From positions 1,325,001 through 1,389,000 of the forward strand of contig CANXME010002463.1 in the NCBI GenBank assembly GCA_948144175.1: a stretch of DNA of 64,000 bases, written 5' to 3'. The stretch's first letter is position 1. Every line of letters starts with the position of its first letter. The stretch is from Closterium sp. NIES-65. Its lineage: Eukaryota > Streptophyta > Zygnematophyceae > Desmidiales > Closteriaceae. Below are positions 31,436-41,905 of this stretch, piece by piece. The position numbers and the translations under genes were made by a program. A model generated the notes under the pieces. It did not search any database. It had not been told where the DNA came from and saw only the letters and a program-made list of their open reading frames with translations.

Positions 31436-33685
31436 CTAGGAGGAGTGAGGGGCAGCACGCTGGCGCCCCTCGACACAGGGGACACAGGCAGGGCCAGGGC
31501 CCGGAGGAAGGGGAGGGAGGGACCGGGGAAGACCAGACACAAGGACCCGCGAGGCCATGCCTCTGAGCCGAAGCAGAGAGGGGTGGCCAAGGCGGTGGTG
31601 CCAGAGGAGGGTCTCGTGAGACAGACGACGACACGAACAAGGGGCAGACTCAGGACCAGACCTGGACGCTGCAGCAAACACCTGACCAGACGAAGGGGCC
31701 CTACCAGACGTAGTACCTGGAGGAGAAGCAGTGGTCAGTGTGTACAGGCTCGACCCCGGCCGACGTGTAAACGTAGCCAGGTGGCGACCTGTATCCGCCT
31801 CCGTACAGTGGGTCACCCGCTGACGAGCAGGGGTGAACTGGTGGACACCTGCATCCTGGAGGTCAGCACCACTCACCAAGTTCGTCGAGAACGAGGGGAG
31901 GTAGAGACCAGTCAGGGTGCCAGAGGGGGCCGCCGGACACGGGAGGACAGTGGAGAAGCGAGACAGGACAGGCCCCCCAGAGGGGTCCGCCAGGGACACC
32001 GCAACAGGCCGACTCAGCGGCGTGAGAGTGGTGCGGTCCCTAAAGAAGGAGCGAGACGCTCCAGAGTCAAGGGTGAAGGTGTGAGAGGCCGAAGCCGACA
32101 CAGTACCTGAGAGGGCGGACTCACCAGTACCTGAAAGCACAGACGCACTGGCACCTAGAGCAGCAGCCTCACTAGTACCTGACGCGGCAGTACCAATGCC
32201 CGGGTCGGGCGGGAAACACCGGTAACAGTCATCCTCATCACTACCAGTCACAGCATACATAGCAGAGAGAATAGCATCAAAATCAAGATCATAAATAGCT
32301 ACACCAGCCCTAGACAGCTCTCCCCAGCGGGGGATCTCAGCGGCCTCCGGAAACTGCTGACGCCAGGCGTCGGTCAGGCGGCCAAAGCAGCGACGGGCTG
32401 TGTGGGCGCCTCCACACCTCTCCCCTGCACGGTCACCAGTGCGAAGAACGTAGGGGCAGGGACCAAGCGCACCACCGCGCTGACGCTGCAAGTACCACTC
32501 ACGGAGCTGCTGAGGGCCGGGGACGGTGCGAGAGCGCTGCTGCTGCTGCGGCTGCTGCTGCTGTGGCTGCTGCTGCTGCTGCTGCTGGCGCTGACCACCC
32601 CCAGAGCTGCTCCGCTGGGACGAGCCATTCCGACCCCCTCCTCCACCGCCACCCCCGCCTCCACCGCCACCCCCGTCGCCACCGCCACCTCCCCCACCAG
32701 GACCGTCGCTCCCACCGCTCCCACCGCCTCCTCCGCTACCACCTCCGCCGCCACCTCCGCCTCCACCGCCGCCACTACTACCTCCACTCCCGCCACCACC
32801 CCCCCCGCCACCCCCACTCCCCCCTCCACCCCCACCGCCTCCTCCACCGCCCCCTCTGGCTCCACCCGCTCCCTTGCCCCCCTTGCCCTTGCCAGTGCGG
32901 CGTCTGCCACTGGGGGCAGACGCCGCGCCGACCGACTCAAAACCAACGAGGTCGGCCGCAGCGGCAGAGGCGACAGAGGGCAGCAGGGGGGAGGGACCAC
33001 ACCCCTCAAAGATGGGGGTGCGAGGGTCACCCCGAGAGGCCCCTACAGCGACAATACTCTTCTCAGCCGCTAGCAGGGACTCCTCAAGGAGGTCGACAGT
33101 GAGAGTGGTGGGACAGACAGAGAGAAACTGGTCCCTAACGACACGAAGGGACTCAGGAAGACGGGTGACGAGAAAGTAGAGAGTGATGTACATGGGAGGA
33201 GGGTTCGCAGCGCGGAACTCAGCAGGAAGGGCAGCGCGGTAGCGGGTGTCACTAGCGCGGAGGTGGGTAACGAGGTCAGCGACAGTGGGAAAGGAAGCGA
33301 GGTCAGGGAAGAGAAACGGTAGCATGAGGCGGCTAAGGGTAGCGGAGGAAGGGGAGGAGTAGCGCGCAACTACAGCGTCGTACAAGGCCTGAGCGGTCTT
33401 GCACTGACTAAAGTGGGCACGCTCAGAGGAAGGGAGGTGGCGACGCACAGCAAGACGTGCAGCAGCATCGCGGGTCGCCCACTTGGAGCGAACGGCAGAG
33501 TCAGCATCAGCAGGCGGGGCAGGGACAGCGCCAGAGACAAAGTCAAAGAGAGAGACCTCATCTACCGCATCACACAGTAAGTACAGCTGCAGATCCTCGA
33601 TCCAGACGGCAAAGTCAATGGCCCTCCCCTCAGCGTCAAAAGTGAGAACATTGGGGGTGGCCATAGCAGCAGCTGAAAGTCTCAC
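31436..33685 (-). CDS. Copia-2 Gag, protease and integrase zinc-binding part
   Basis: This frame of 749 codons has UBN2-type Gag, a Gly-rich tract (codons between about 32880 and 32640), the atypical Cys/His knuckle, the protease DSGASRSFF and HHRLGHPS...CVPC. It ends at TAG (31438-31436), where copia-1 has a His codon between PHSS and FPP. With readthrough the polyprotein would be about 1,976 codons. One stop in an otherwise intact frame, with identical LTRs, means either a very recent null or a functional stop; copia-1, which lacks it, favours the former. Confidence 0.9.
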   Translation of the reverse strand: MRLSAAAMATPNVLTFDAEGRAIDFAVWIEDLQLYLLCDAVDEVSLFDFVSGAVPAPPADADSAVRSKWATRDAAARLAVRRHLPSSERAHFSQCKTAQALYDAVVARYSSPSSATLSRLMLPFLFPDLASFPTVADLVTHLRASDTRYRAALPAEFRAANPPPMYITLYFLVTRLPESLRVVRDQFLSVCPTTLTVDLLEESLLAAEKSIVAVGASRGDPRTPIFEGCGPSPLLPSVASAAAADLVGFESVGAASAPSGRRRTGKGKGGKGAGGARGGGGGGGGGGGGSGGGGGGGGGSGGSSGGGGGGGGGGGGSGGGGGSGGSDGPGGGGGGGDGGGGGGGGGGGGGGRNGSSQRSSSGGGQRQQQQQQQPQQQQPQQQQRSRTVPGPQQLREWYLQRQRGGALGPCPYVLRTGDRAGERCGGAHTARRCFGRLTDAWRQQFPEAAEIPRWGELSRAGVAIYDLDFDAILSAMYAVTGSDEDDCYRCFPPDPGIGTAASGTSEAAALGASASVLSGTGESALSGTVSASASHTFTLDSGASRSFFRDRTTLTPLSRPVAVSLADPSGGPVLSRFSTVLPCPAAPSGTLTGLYLPSFSTNLVSGADLQDAGVHQFTPARQRVTHCTEADTGRHLATFTRRPGSSLYTLTTASPPGTTSGRAPSSGQVFAAASRSGPESAPCSCRRLSHETLLWHHRLGHPSLLRLRGMASRVLVSGLPRSLPPLPPGPGPACVPCVEGRQRAAPHSS

Positions 33686-34685
33686 CGGGATGGGAGAGTC
33701 GGGTAGGTCAGCAGCAGGCGGCTCGGGCTGCTCGTGCAGCTCAGGCGGCTCGGGCTGCTCAGGTACCGGGCGGCTCGGCTACTGCGGGGCGGCTCGGCTA
33801 CTGCGGGGCGGCTCGGCTGCTGCTGGGCGGCTCGGCTGCTGCTGGGCAGCTCGGCTGCTGCTGGGCGGCTCGGCTGCTGTTGGGCGGCTCGGCTGCTGCT
33901 GGGCGGCTCGGCTGCTGCTGGGCGGCTCGGCTGCTGCTGGGCGGCTCGGCTGCTGCTGGGCGGCTCGGCTGCAGTGCAGTGGCGGGGCCGGGACAAGGCC
34001 GGCGGTAGGGCCGGCGGTAGGGCCAAGTAGGAGCCGGCGGCGGGCCGAGTAGGAGGCCGGCGACGGGCCGAGTAGGAGGCCGGCGGCGGGGCCGAGTAGG
34101 AGCCGGCGGCGGGGCCGAGTAGGAGGCCGGCGGCGGGGCCGTGTAGGAGGCCGGCGGCGGGCCGAGTAGGAGGCCGGCGGCGGGCCAAGTAGGAGCCGGG
34201 GCCGGGCCGTGTAGGAGGCCGGCGGCGGGCCGTGTAGGAGGCCGGCGGCGGAGCCGAGTAGGAGCCGGCGGTGGGGCCGTGTAGGAGGCCGGCGGCGGGC
34301 CGAGTAGGAGGCCGGCGGCGGGCCGTGTAGGAGGCCGGTGGCGGGCCGAGTAGGAGGCCGGCGGCGGGCCGTGTAGGAGGCCGGCGGCGGGGCCGAGAAG
34401 GAGGCCGGCGCGGGGCCGCGTAAGGGGCCGAGTAGGAGCCGGCGGCCCAGGGCCGCGTAAGGGGCCGGCTCGGAGCCGCACAAGGGGCCGGCGCGGGGCC
34501 GCGTAGGAGCCGGCGGCGCAGGGCCGCGTAAGGGGCCAGCGCGGGGCCGCGTAAGGGGCAGGCGGCGGGGCCGCAGGGGAGAGGGCGACCCGAAGGGTCG
34601 CTAAAACAAAAAAGGGCGCGCCTCGGGGCGCGCTTCGGTGGGCCCAAAAAAAAATTCGGTCCTGGAGGGACCTAGCTCTATACCA
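33686..34685 (-). repeat. Leader of copia-2 with stem-loops and minisatellites
   Basis: The leader carries the primer-binding site (34675-34685), hairpins at 34616-34633 and 34585-34601, and then two arrays. One is a ggccggcggcgggccgagta type of 23-24 bp (about 34010-34560); the other is a gggcggctcggctgctgct type of 19 bp (33775-33975). Its length matches the copia-1 leader but the repeat units do not, so arrays in this position turn over quickly. Confidence 0.8.
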
Positions 34686-34816
34686 TGTGAAACTATGAGC
34701 AGAGGAATGAATTGACTAGGTCAGAGTTGGGTACAAATACAACCCTAGCAAACTGTACCCCATATGTGCTACCCCACTATAGCCTACAAACATGCATCAG
34801 CTATAATAATCTGACA
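34686..34816 (-). repeat. 5' LTR of copia-2
   Basis: 131 bp, identical to 27399-27529. The CTCCC target copy follows at 34817-34821. Confidence 0.95.
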
Positions 34817-34821
34817 CTCCC

Positions 34822-35200
34822 GAGGGACGGACCAGTCGGAAACGGCTCCGATTGGCCGGATCCGTCTCGGCGCGCCGGGGTTTGGCCCTCGCCCTCGGAT
34901 TGGAGAGCGAGGGGTTTCGCGAGGGGTTTCGCGAGCCAGGGCTGGGCCCGGGGGGGGGCCCGGGGTTGGGACCACGCTGCGTGGCGCTGGCATGGCCCGG
35001 GCTCGGCGCGGGACCACCCCGCCAGCTCGCTCCGCCGCCCGGATCTCGCTAGGGACCTGCATGCGGGCGGGGGACTCCCTCTCGCGTGCGATTCCCAGCT
35101 GGGGGTCGGGACAGCCCGGGCATCGGCGTGCGACCCTGGTGGAAACGGGTTCCCACCAGGAGGGGGCCCTGCTGAATCGAAAGCCACTAGGGCCCGGATG
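34822..35200. other. Right end of the recombinase element, non-coding
   Basis: This GC-rich segment continues the host sequence interrupted by copia-2. It contains a diverged copy of the repeat at 27296-27393, with cgattggccgg and cggattggagag inside it. It ends at ggcccggatg, directly before the resumed subtilase exon. No gene was seen. Confidence 0.5.
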
Positions 35201-35400
35201 GACTGGTGGATAAGCATGGGCATGTAGTTAATATGCCAGTTGTACTGCATAATGCATTGTTGTCGGGTAACAAAAGAGAAGTAATGGTAGGCTGGCAGCC
35301 TTGTTGGGTGGTGGAAGGAGCATGTGGTAGACATTCCAGTGCAATGTGCCGGAATGGAGCTGCGCTGGAGAAGGTAAAACCCCGAGGTCCATAGCTTCCA
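35201..35400 (+). pseudogene. Displaced 3' end of subtilase A with 3' UTR
   Basis: From 35204 the + frame reads LVDKHGHVVNMPVVL, matching the C-terminal LVDEHGHAVKMPIAL of subtilase C. The following 35285-35345 (ctggcagccttgttgggtgg and onward) matches the 3' UTR of subtilase C on the other strand near 59585-59640. This is the missing tail of subtilase A, moved 17.9 kb away by the insertion. The stop seen in C is not at the same place here, another sign of decay. Confidence 0.88.
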
Positions 35401-35727
35401 AAAGTAGGAAGGTTGGTTGGGGCAGGAGGGATTGGCCTGCGAAACAGGGTGGCATTGAAATAGCTTGCAGTGGGTCGCTGAATAAAATACTTTCTCCAGA
35501 GTTGCCAAATCTAGGATGCAACTGAGGAAATATTTCGTGCCTCTCTTCGTGACTGAAAGACCGGATTTAGGGTGACAAATAATCTTGAGAAACGAAGGCA
35601 CAGTGACGGTTTGAGATGAAGTTTGCTATCAACTTTGTGACACCTGACCAAAGAAAGGAAGGTCGAGGCATTTGGGTGAGCCTTGAGACTTCGGTGGGAA
35701 CGTGGGAGGGAAGAGTGCCAGGAGGGC
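35401..35727. other. Non-coding flank downstream of subtilase A
   Basis: No gene or clear repeat was recognised. Confidence 0.4.
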
Positions 35728-35730
35728 TTA

Positions 35731-35880
35731 GGGCATGTTCCTACAGTCCCTTATCAGGCCAACCTCTTATCAAGCTCACGTCAAAACACACTGAAAATTC
35801 CCTAAACCCGAAAGCCTTCGCTAGTTTTACCAGGCAAGGTTGACAAGAGGTTTGCCTGATAAGAGCGTAGGAACATGCCC
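35731..35880. mobile_element. Tourist-like MITE (PIF/Harbinger type)
   Basis: This 150-bp element has terminal inverted repeats of about 42 bp starting GGGCATGTTCCTAC at both ends, with a small indel inside. It is flanked by TTA at 35728-35730 and 35881-35883. The TTA/TAA duplication and GGGC terminus are typical of PIF/Harbinger MITEs. It has no coding capacity. Confidence 0.87.
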
Positions 35881-35985
35881 TTATTTTTGACTTATTTTCA
35901 CCATGAGCTTATTTTTCATAAGTACTTATCAGAGCGAGGTCATAGGCTCACGGTGAATGGTTACCTGCCTGTGCTGGATGCCTTT

Positions 35986-36456
35986 GGTGGGGTTGATGCA
36001 TGGGGTTGATGCATGGGGTTGATGGATGGGGTTGTTGCATGGGGTTGATGCATGGGGTTGATGCATGGGGTTGTTGCATGGGGTTGATGCATAGGGTTGA
36101 TGCATAGAGTTGATGCATGGGGTTGATGCATAGGGTTGATGCATGGGGTGGGGTTGATGCACGGGGTTGATGCATGGGGTTGATCCATGGGGTTGATTCA
36201 TGTGGTTGATGCATTGGGTTGATGCATGGGGTTGATGCATGGGGTTGATGCATGGGGTTAATGCATGGAATTGATTCATGGGGTTGATGCATGGGGATGA
36301 TGCATGGGGTTGATGCATGGGGTTGATGCATGGGGTTGATGCATGGGGTTGATGCATGGGGATGATAGATGGGGTTGATGCATGGGGTTGATGCATGGGG
36401 TTGATGCATGGGGTTGATGCAAGGGGTTGATGCATGGGGTTGATGCATAGGGTTGC
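35986..36456. repeat. 15-bp minisatellite (ggttgatgcatgggg)
   Basis: About 31 units with scattered substitutions and occasional length variants. Long minus-strand frames (HQPHASTPCIN repeats) arise only because 15 is a multiple of three. Confidence 0.95.
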
Positions 36457-36493
36457 ATGGGCTTATAAGCTGGGGAGACGAGTGACCATCTGG

Positions 36494-38196
36494 CATGTGC
36501 TTCTCATCCCATCATACTGCTCACTCATTCTGCATGCGCTTCTTCTTCATCCCAACATGCTGCTCTCTCATTCTGCATGTGCTTCTTCTTCGTCCCATCA
36601 TGCTGCTCACCCATTCTGCATGCACTTCTTCTTCGTCCCATCATGCTGCTCACTCATTCTGCATGCGCTTCTTCTTCATCCCATCATGCTGCTCACTCAT
36701 TCTGCATGCGCTTCTTCTTCGTCCCATCATGCTGCTCACTCATTCTGCATGCACTTCTTCTTCATCCCATCATGCTGCTCACTCATTCTGCATGCGCTTC
36801 TTCTTCGTCCCATCATGCGGCTCACTCATTCTGCATGCGCTTCTTCTTCGTCCCATCATGCGGCTCACTCATTCTGCATGCGCTTCTTCTTCATCCCATC
36901 ATGCTGCTCACTCATTCTGCATGCGCTTCTTCTTCGTCCCATCATGCTGCTCACTCATTCTGCATGCGCTTCTTCTTCGTCCCATCATGCTGCTCACTCA
37001 TTCAGCATGCGCTTCTTCTTCATCCCATCATGCTGCTCACTCATTCTGTATGCGCTTCTTCTTCATCCCATCATGCTGCTCACTCATTCTGCATGCGCTT
37101 CTTCTTCATCCCATCATGCTGCTCTCTCATTCTGCATGCGCTTCTTTTTCGTCCCATCATGCTGCTCACTCATTCTGCATGCGCTTCTTCTTCATCCCAT
37201 CATGCTGCTCACTCATTCTGCATGCGCTTCTTCTTCATCCCATCATGCTGCTCTCTCATTCTGCATGTGCTTCTTCTTCGTCCCATCATGCTGCTCACCC
37301 ATTCTGCATGCACTTCTTCTTCGTCCCATCATGCTGCTCACTCATTCTGCATGCGCTTCTTCTTCATCCCATCATGCTGCTCACTCATTCTGCATGCGCT
37401 TCTTCTTCGTCCCATCATGCTGCTGACTCATTCTGCATGCGCTTCTTCTTCATCCCATCATGCTGCTCACTCATTCTGCATGCGCTTCTTCTTCGTCCCA
37501 TCATGCTGCTCTCTCATTCTGGATGCGCTTCTTCTTCGTCCCATCATGCTGCTCACTCATTCTGCATGCGCTTCTTCTTCATCCCATCATGCTGCTCACT
37601 CATTCTGCATGCGCTTCTTCTTCGTCCCATCATGCTGCTCACTCATTCTGCATGCGCTTCTTCTTCGTCCTATCATGCTGCTCACTCATTCAGCATGCGC
37701 TTCTTCTTCGTCCCATCATGCTGCTCACTCATTCTGGATGCGCTTCTTCTTCGTCCCATCATGCTGCTCACTCATTCTGCATGCGCTTCTTCTTCATCCC
37801 ATCATGCTGCTCACTCATTCTGTATGCGCTTCTTCTTCATCCCATCATGCTGCTCACTCATTCTGCATGCGCTTCTTCTTCATCCCATCATGCTGCTCAC
37901 TCATTCTGGATGCGCTTCTTCTTCGTCCCATCATGCTGCTCACTCATTCTGCATGCGCTTCTTCTTCATCCCATCATGCTGCTCACTCATTCTGTATGCG
38001 CTTCTTCTTCATCCCATCATGCTGCTCACTCATTCTGCATGCTCTTCTTCTTCATCCCATCATGCTGCTCACTCATTCAGCATGCTCTTCTTCTTCATCC
38101 CATCATGCTGCTCACTCATTCTGCATGCGCTTCTTCTTCATCCCATCATGCTGCTCACTCATTCTGCATGAGCTTCTTCTTCATCCCATCATGCTG
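36494..38196. repeat. 43-bp minisatellite, about 39 units
   Basis: The unit contains ctgctcactcattctgcatg followed by cgcttcttcttcRtcccatc and atg. The period is 43 bp, so all three + frames cycle through the same 43-residue peptide and stay open for 1.6 kb. Rare variants (tgtgc, caccc, gcact) recur together at about 36571 and about 37259, 688 bp apart or exactly 16 units, so a block of about 16 units was duplicated. Confidence 0.95.
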
Positions 38197-38295
38197 CATG
38201 CACGACATGATCTACATGGTGTGGTTGCAGGAGGATCTAGTGGAGGGGGGTCATGGCCTCATGGTTGACGGCTATCTGCGACGGTCCTTGTGATC

Positions 38296-38423
38296 CATCA
38301 CATCAAATCATCACCTGTGTGCTGGACGCCCTGGCAGGACGCCCTGGCAGGATGCCATGGCAGGACGCCCTGGGTGCTAGGCTGGAAATTCGTTCGAATC
38401 ACAGGTGATGGATCGATGTGATG
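38296..38423. repeat. Inverted repeat with internal tandem repeats
   Basis: The arms 38296-38319 and 38400-38423 match at 21 of 24 positions (core catcacctgtg). The loop holds repeats of ctggcaggacgcc. It could be a small foldback element; no target duplication was evident. The rest of 38197-38514 shows nothing else. Confidence 0.6.
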
Positions 38424-38514
38424 CTGTGATGGTTCGACGTGATGCTATGATCGCGATGCGACACGTTGAACCATGTAAGTGAATGTGTCCACACCGCAGT
38501 GAGCCACACTAAGT

Positions 38515-41500
38515 CTACAGCAACCGAGGGCCTACCTCAACAAGCCCCAAATGCACACAGAACCTGTGGTGGTCACCAGGCGCGAAGGCCTTGGTGAAGA
38601 CGTCGGTAGTGTTGGCCTCTGAGGCCACAAAGTCCAAGCGTGCCTGGCCACGTCGCTGCAACTCTCGCAGGAGGAAGTACCTAACGTCATTATGCTTCAC
38701 TCTGCTCTCCAGTCCAGGCTTTCGACACAGGAGGATCATGGCCTTGTTGTCAGCGTACAAGGTCGGTGTAGAGCGAGGCCGCTCACCAAGGTCGGCGAGC
38801 AAGAAGGTCAGCCAGCAAAGCTCCTGTGCCGCCATGGCACCAGCGTAGATCTCTGCCTCTGCACTATACAAAGCCATAAACAACAACCGTGTGGACCTCC
38901 ACAACACAGCAGCACTACCCAGACTGAAGCACTAACCCTGAGTCGAGCGCTAAAACTCCACGTCGTCAGCATAGGAAGAGTCACAGTGACCGGTCAACAC
39001 AACTGGATGTGTCCCTCCAACCACATGCCTGAAGTAGTCGCCAGGTACTTTGCCACCCTCACAGCAGCTGTCGAATGAACAGGAGGGTGTCTCCTAGTCG
39101 CAACAAAGCGAGAGAGTACAAGTCATCAGGTACATGAGGTAGCCCACAAGCTCTGCGTAGGGACCACTAGACTCAAAGGGCTCGTCGGGATAAGGGCCAG
39201 TGAGTCGGTGGTCAACAGCAAGAGGAGTGGGCTATGTGGTGGAGAACTGAAACCCGAACCACCGAAGGACATGCTGCACCATGTGTGACTGAGTCGGTGT
39301 GATGGTGCGAGCGACTCTGTCCGTGCAGGCCAAGGTAGCGCTGCGGTTCACCGAGGTCAGTGCACGTGTGTCTCTTATGCAGTTCGGACTTCACCTCAGC
39401 TAGAGCTGCCGTGTCTGCTGTAGCAAAGACCAAGTCGTCGACGTAAACTAGTATAAAGAAAAGAGTGGAATCAGCGCGAACAAACAGCGATGGGTCGGCA
39501 GAGGAAGGACGAAACCCAAGGCCACGAAGCATGGAGCGAAGAGTGTCATGCCACTCACGGGGCGACTGGCCGAGACCGTAGACTGGCCGTCTTAGGCTCC
39601 ACTAGGTCCCAGGTGGGAAGGTGTAAGTGAAGCCAGGCGGACGGCGCAGCCAGATCTCCTAGTGTAGGCGGTCCTGAAGAAACGCAGTGGAGAAGTCGAG
39701 GGAGTGCAACTCGTAGTCTCGATGTGCTACTACGTGCAATAACACCCGAAGAGTAGTCATCTTCAGGGTCGGGGCGAAGGTCTGGAAGAAGTACACTCCC
39801 TCATGCTGACTGAAACCCCTAGCCATGTAGCGCGCATCGAACACAGGCGGTGACCCTGGCGGCCGCGTCACCTTGAAGAGCCACATGCCATAGACAACGT
39901 TCGCCCTGGAAGGGAAAACTGCGTCAACGTAAGTGCTCGTGGATTTCCAAGACGCTAACTCTGCGTCCATAGCCGCTTTCCACTGAGAGGCCCACTCTCT
40001 TGACGCTGCCTCACGGTACGTGCAAGGTGTCGGTATGTCAAGGGCGTCGTGGTCTCCCTCAAGGGAAAGCAGCATGGCGCAGAATGAGGGGGAAGTGGCT
40101 GCTAAGAACTCCAGCTCAAACTGCCTGTCCTCTAGGACGTCACAGCCAAGGGCAAACTCACCCTCGACGGACAGTGGACGGGGAGGTGGAGCAGCCACCA
40201 CGCGCGTGGCGTAGTCAAGACGGTGGGTGGAAGCAAAGTCAGCGACATCGGCAGTAAGAGCCGAGACAGACGAAGGAGAGGCACGAGGGTCAGTGACAAG
40301 AGAGGCGAGAATACGAGAGACAACAGGGCGAGCAGCATGGTAGTAGTGAGTGATAGGGTGAGAGGAAACGGTGAGAGACGACCCAGGAGGTGAGGGGAGA
40401 ACAGACACAGGCGGAGAACGATGAGGAGGAGAACGAAACAAGACAGTGTGGAGGTTGGCAAGAGGAGACGAGGGCCGAGCACGTGGAGGACAACGACTGG
40501 TCCAGTCGTGCCGGATAACAAGAGGAGACGGCTGTGATTGAGGAGGAGAGAAAACAGCAGGAGCCGAGTCCGGAGGAGGAAACGTAGAGCCGTACGCGGT
40601 AGGAGATTGTGCGTGTACAAGAGGAGAGGAAGGAGGACCAAGGGCCCAAAGGCCACTCACTAGAGGGAACAGCTACTGCAAAAGTGGCGGCTGCTGCTGC
40701 TGTTGCTACTGCTGCTGGTCCAACTGCTGCAACTCCTGCCTCTCCTGCTCTAACTGCTCCTGCTCCTCGCGCTTAGGCCAGCGAAGGGCCTGGAAATGGG
40801 TGTCGTAGCGGTGGGGAGGCGCAGTGGGCGCCGTAGTAGTCATGCCTCCAGCTCCTGTCTCCTCAGTACCAGCTTCTACAGCGCCAGCACCTCTAGCTAC
40901 AGCACCCCAGAACTGGCACCACCAGCGCCAGTACCTTCAGCTCCAATACCCCCGGAGATAGTACCACCAGCGTCAGCACCTCCAGCTCTAGCACCCCAAG
41001 AACTAGCACCTCCAGTGCCAGTTCCTCCAGTTCCAGCACCCCCAGAACTAGTGCCGCGAGCGCCAGTACCTCCAGCTCCAACACATCTCGAACGAGCGCC
41101 CCCAGACCGAGCACCTCCAGTGCCTGCACCTCCAGCTCCAACACCAGTTGAGTCCACAGTAACCAGTCGCGGAAGTGCCGAAGGCTGCTGAGGGGACTGT
41201 GAGGAGGACTGCAGGGAGGGAGACGCTACCTGACGCACGATCGAGGGTAGAGGGGTAGCGGGAGACACACCTGACGGGGTAGGACCGGGGGGAGGGTGGG
41301 GGTGCTGGAGGAGCGGGAGCATGGGGAGGAGAGGGTGCGAGGAAGAGGGGGGGAGGGGGAACCGAGAGACCTCGACAGGGGTACCGGGTGTAGTAGGACA
41401 CGGACTCGTCAAAACGGACGTCACGAGAGTCGAGAAACTGGTGGAGGGGCGGATGGTAAAAGGCGTAGTCGGGAGAACCCACCGGGAAACCAGGGAAGAC

Positions 41501-41905
41501 ACAGGGGATGGCGCGAGCCGAGAGCTTGTCCGCAGAAGTGTCGCGGACAAGCGCAAGGCAGCCCCAGACACAAAAAGCCGACCCAGCACCAGAGGACCCA
41601 GCCCAAAGACTGGTCGGTGAAACCTCTGGCGGCGAGACACGCGGCTGGAGGTTCAGCTGGTGCGCGGCGTAGCGCAGCGCGTAGGGCCACAGAAAATGGG
41701 GCGCACGGGCATGGATCATGGACGTGCGGGCGATGTCCATAACCAAGCCAATGCGGCGCTCAGCAACCCCATTCTGATGTGGGGACTTCGGCAGCGTCCA
41801 GAACTGTCTGATGCCCTGCTCGCCGCAGAACTCGGCAAGGACGCCGGAGCAAAACTCACCCCCACGGTCGGAGTGGAGACAACGGATACGAATACGGCGC
41901 GGGCT
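38515..41905 (-). pseudogene. Decayed copia pol (copia-3)
   Basis: Minus-strand fragments in element order are integrase (about 41905-41000; HSDRGGEF, NGVAERRIG), a repeat-rich spacer (about 41200-40680), reverse transcriptase N-terminus (40660-39659; YGMWLFKV, DFSTAFLQ), YVDDLVFA (39532-39212) and RNase H (38907-38515; SAEAEIYAGAMAAQEL, VFTKAFAP). Frameshifts, stops and deletions separate them. Sequence distance from copia-1 and copia-2 makes it a different, older family. The 5' half (Gag, protease) is missing, cut at about 41905 beside an oppositely oriented copia end. No matching LTR was seen on the left. Confidence 0.9.

Larger units (their letters stand above)
27399..34816 (-). mobile_element. 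Full-length copia element (copia-2) nested in the recombinase element
   Basis: The 131-bp LTRs at 27399-27529 and 34686-34816 are identical base for base. The target duplication is CTCCC (27394-27398 and 34817-34821). The element is oriented on the minus strand: the complement of TGGTATAGAGC sits at 34675-34685 and the purine tract beside 27530. The pol part is almost identical in protein sequence to copia-1, while Gag, spacer and LTRs differ more, so they are two lineages of one family. The internal frame has one in-frame TAG. It is younger than the element it sits in. Confidence 0.96.
17297..35200 (+). mobile_element. Crypton/Ndc10-like tyrosine-recombinase element (about 10.5 kb) with nested copia-2
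   Basis: Boundaries come from host homology. The subtilase A last exon matches subtilase C up to GATTGG (17291-17296) and resumes with GACTGG at 35201, in the frame encoding LVDKHGHVVNMP (LVDEHGHAVKMP in C). Removing copia-2 and one copy of its target duplication leaves about 10,480 bp. The 6-bp GAYTGG repeat at both ends fits strand exchange by a tyrosine recombinase at a short shared core; no terminal inverted repeats were seen. The cargo is a tyrosine-recombinase gene on + and a large unknown gene on -, convergent, plus about 0.9 kb of gene-free left end. I cannot exclude that the outermost few hundred bases belong to another nested element. Confidence 0.72.

Noticed and set aside
31436-31438. 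Frameshift or separate gag and pol genes in copia-2
   Set aside because: The two frames are in the same phase, with copia-1 showing a sense codon at that place, so this is one frame with a single stop.
36434-38293. Three + frames of 277-563 codons encoding Cys/His/Phe-rich repeats
   Set aside because: All three frames give the same 43-residue peptide from a 43-bp satellite. No start context, splice sites or family resemblance.
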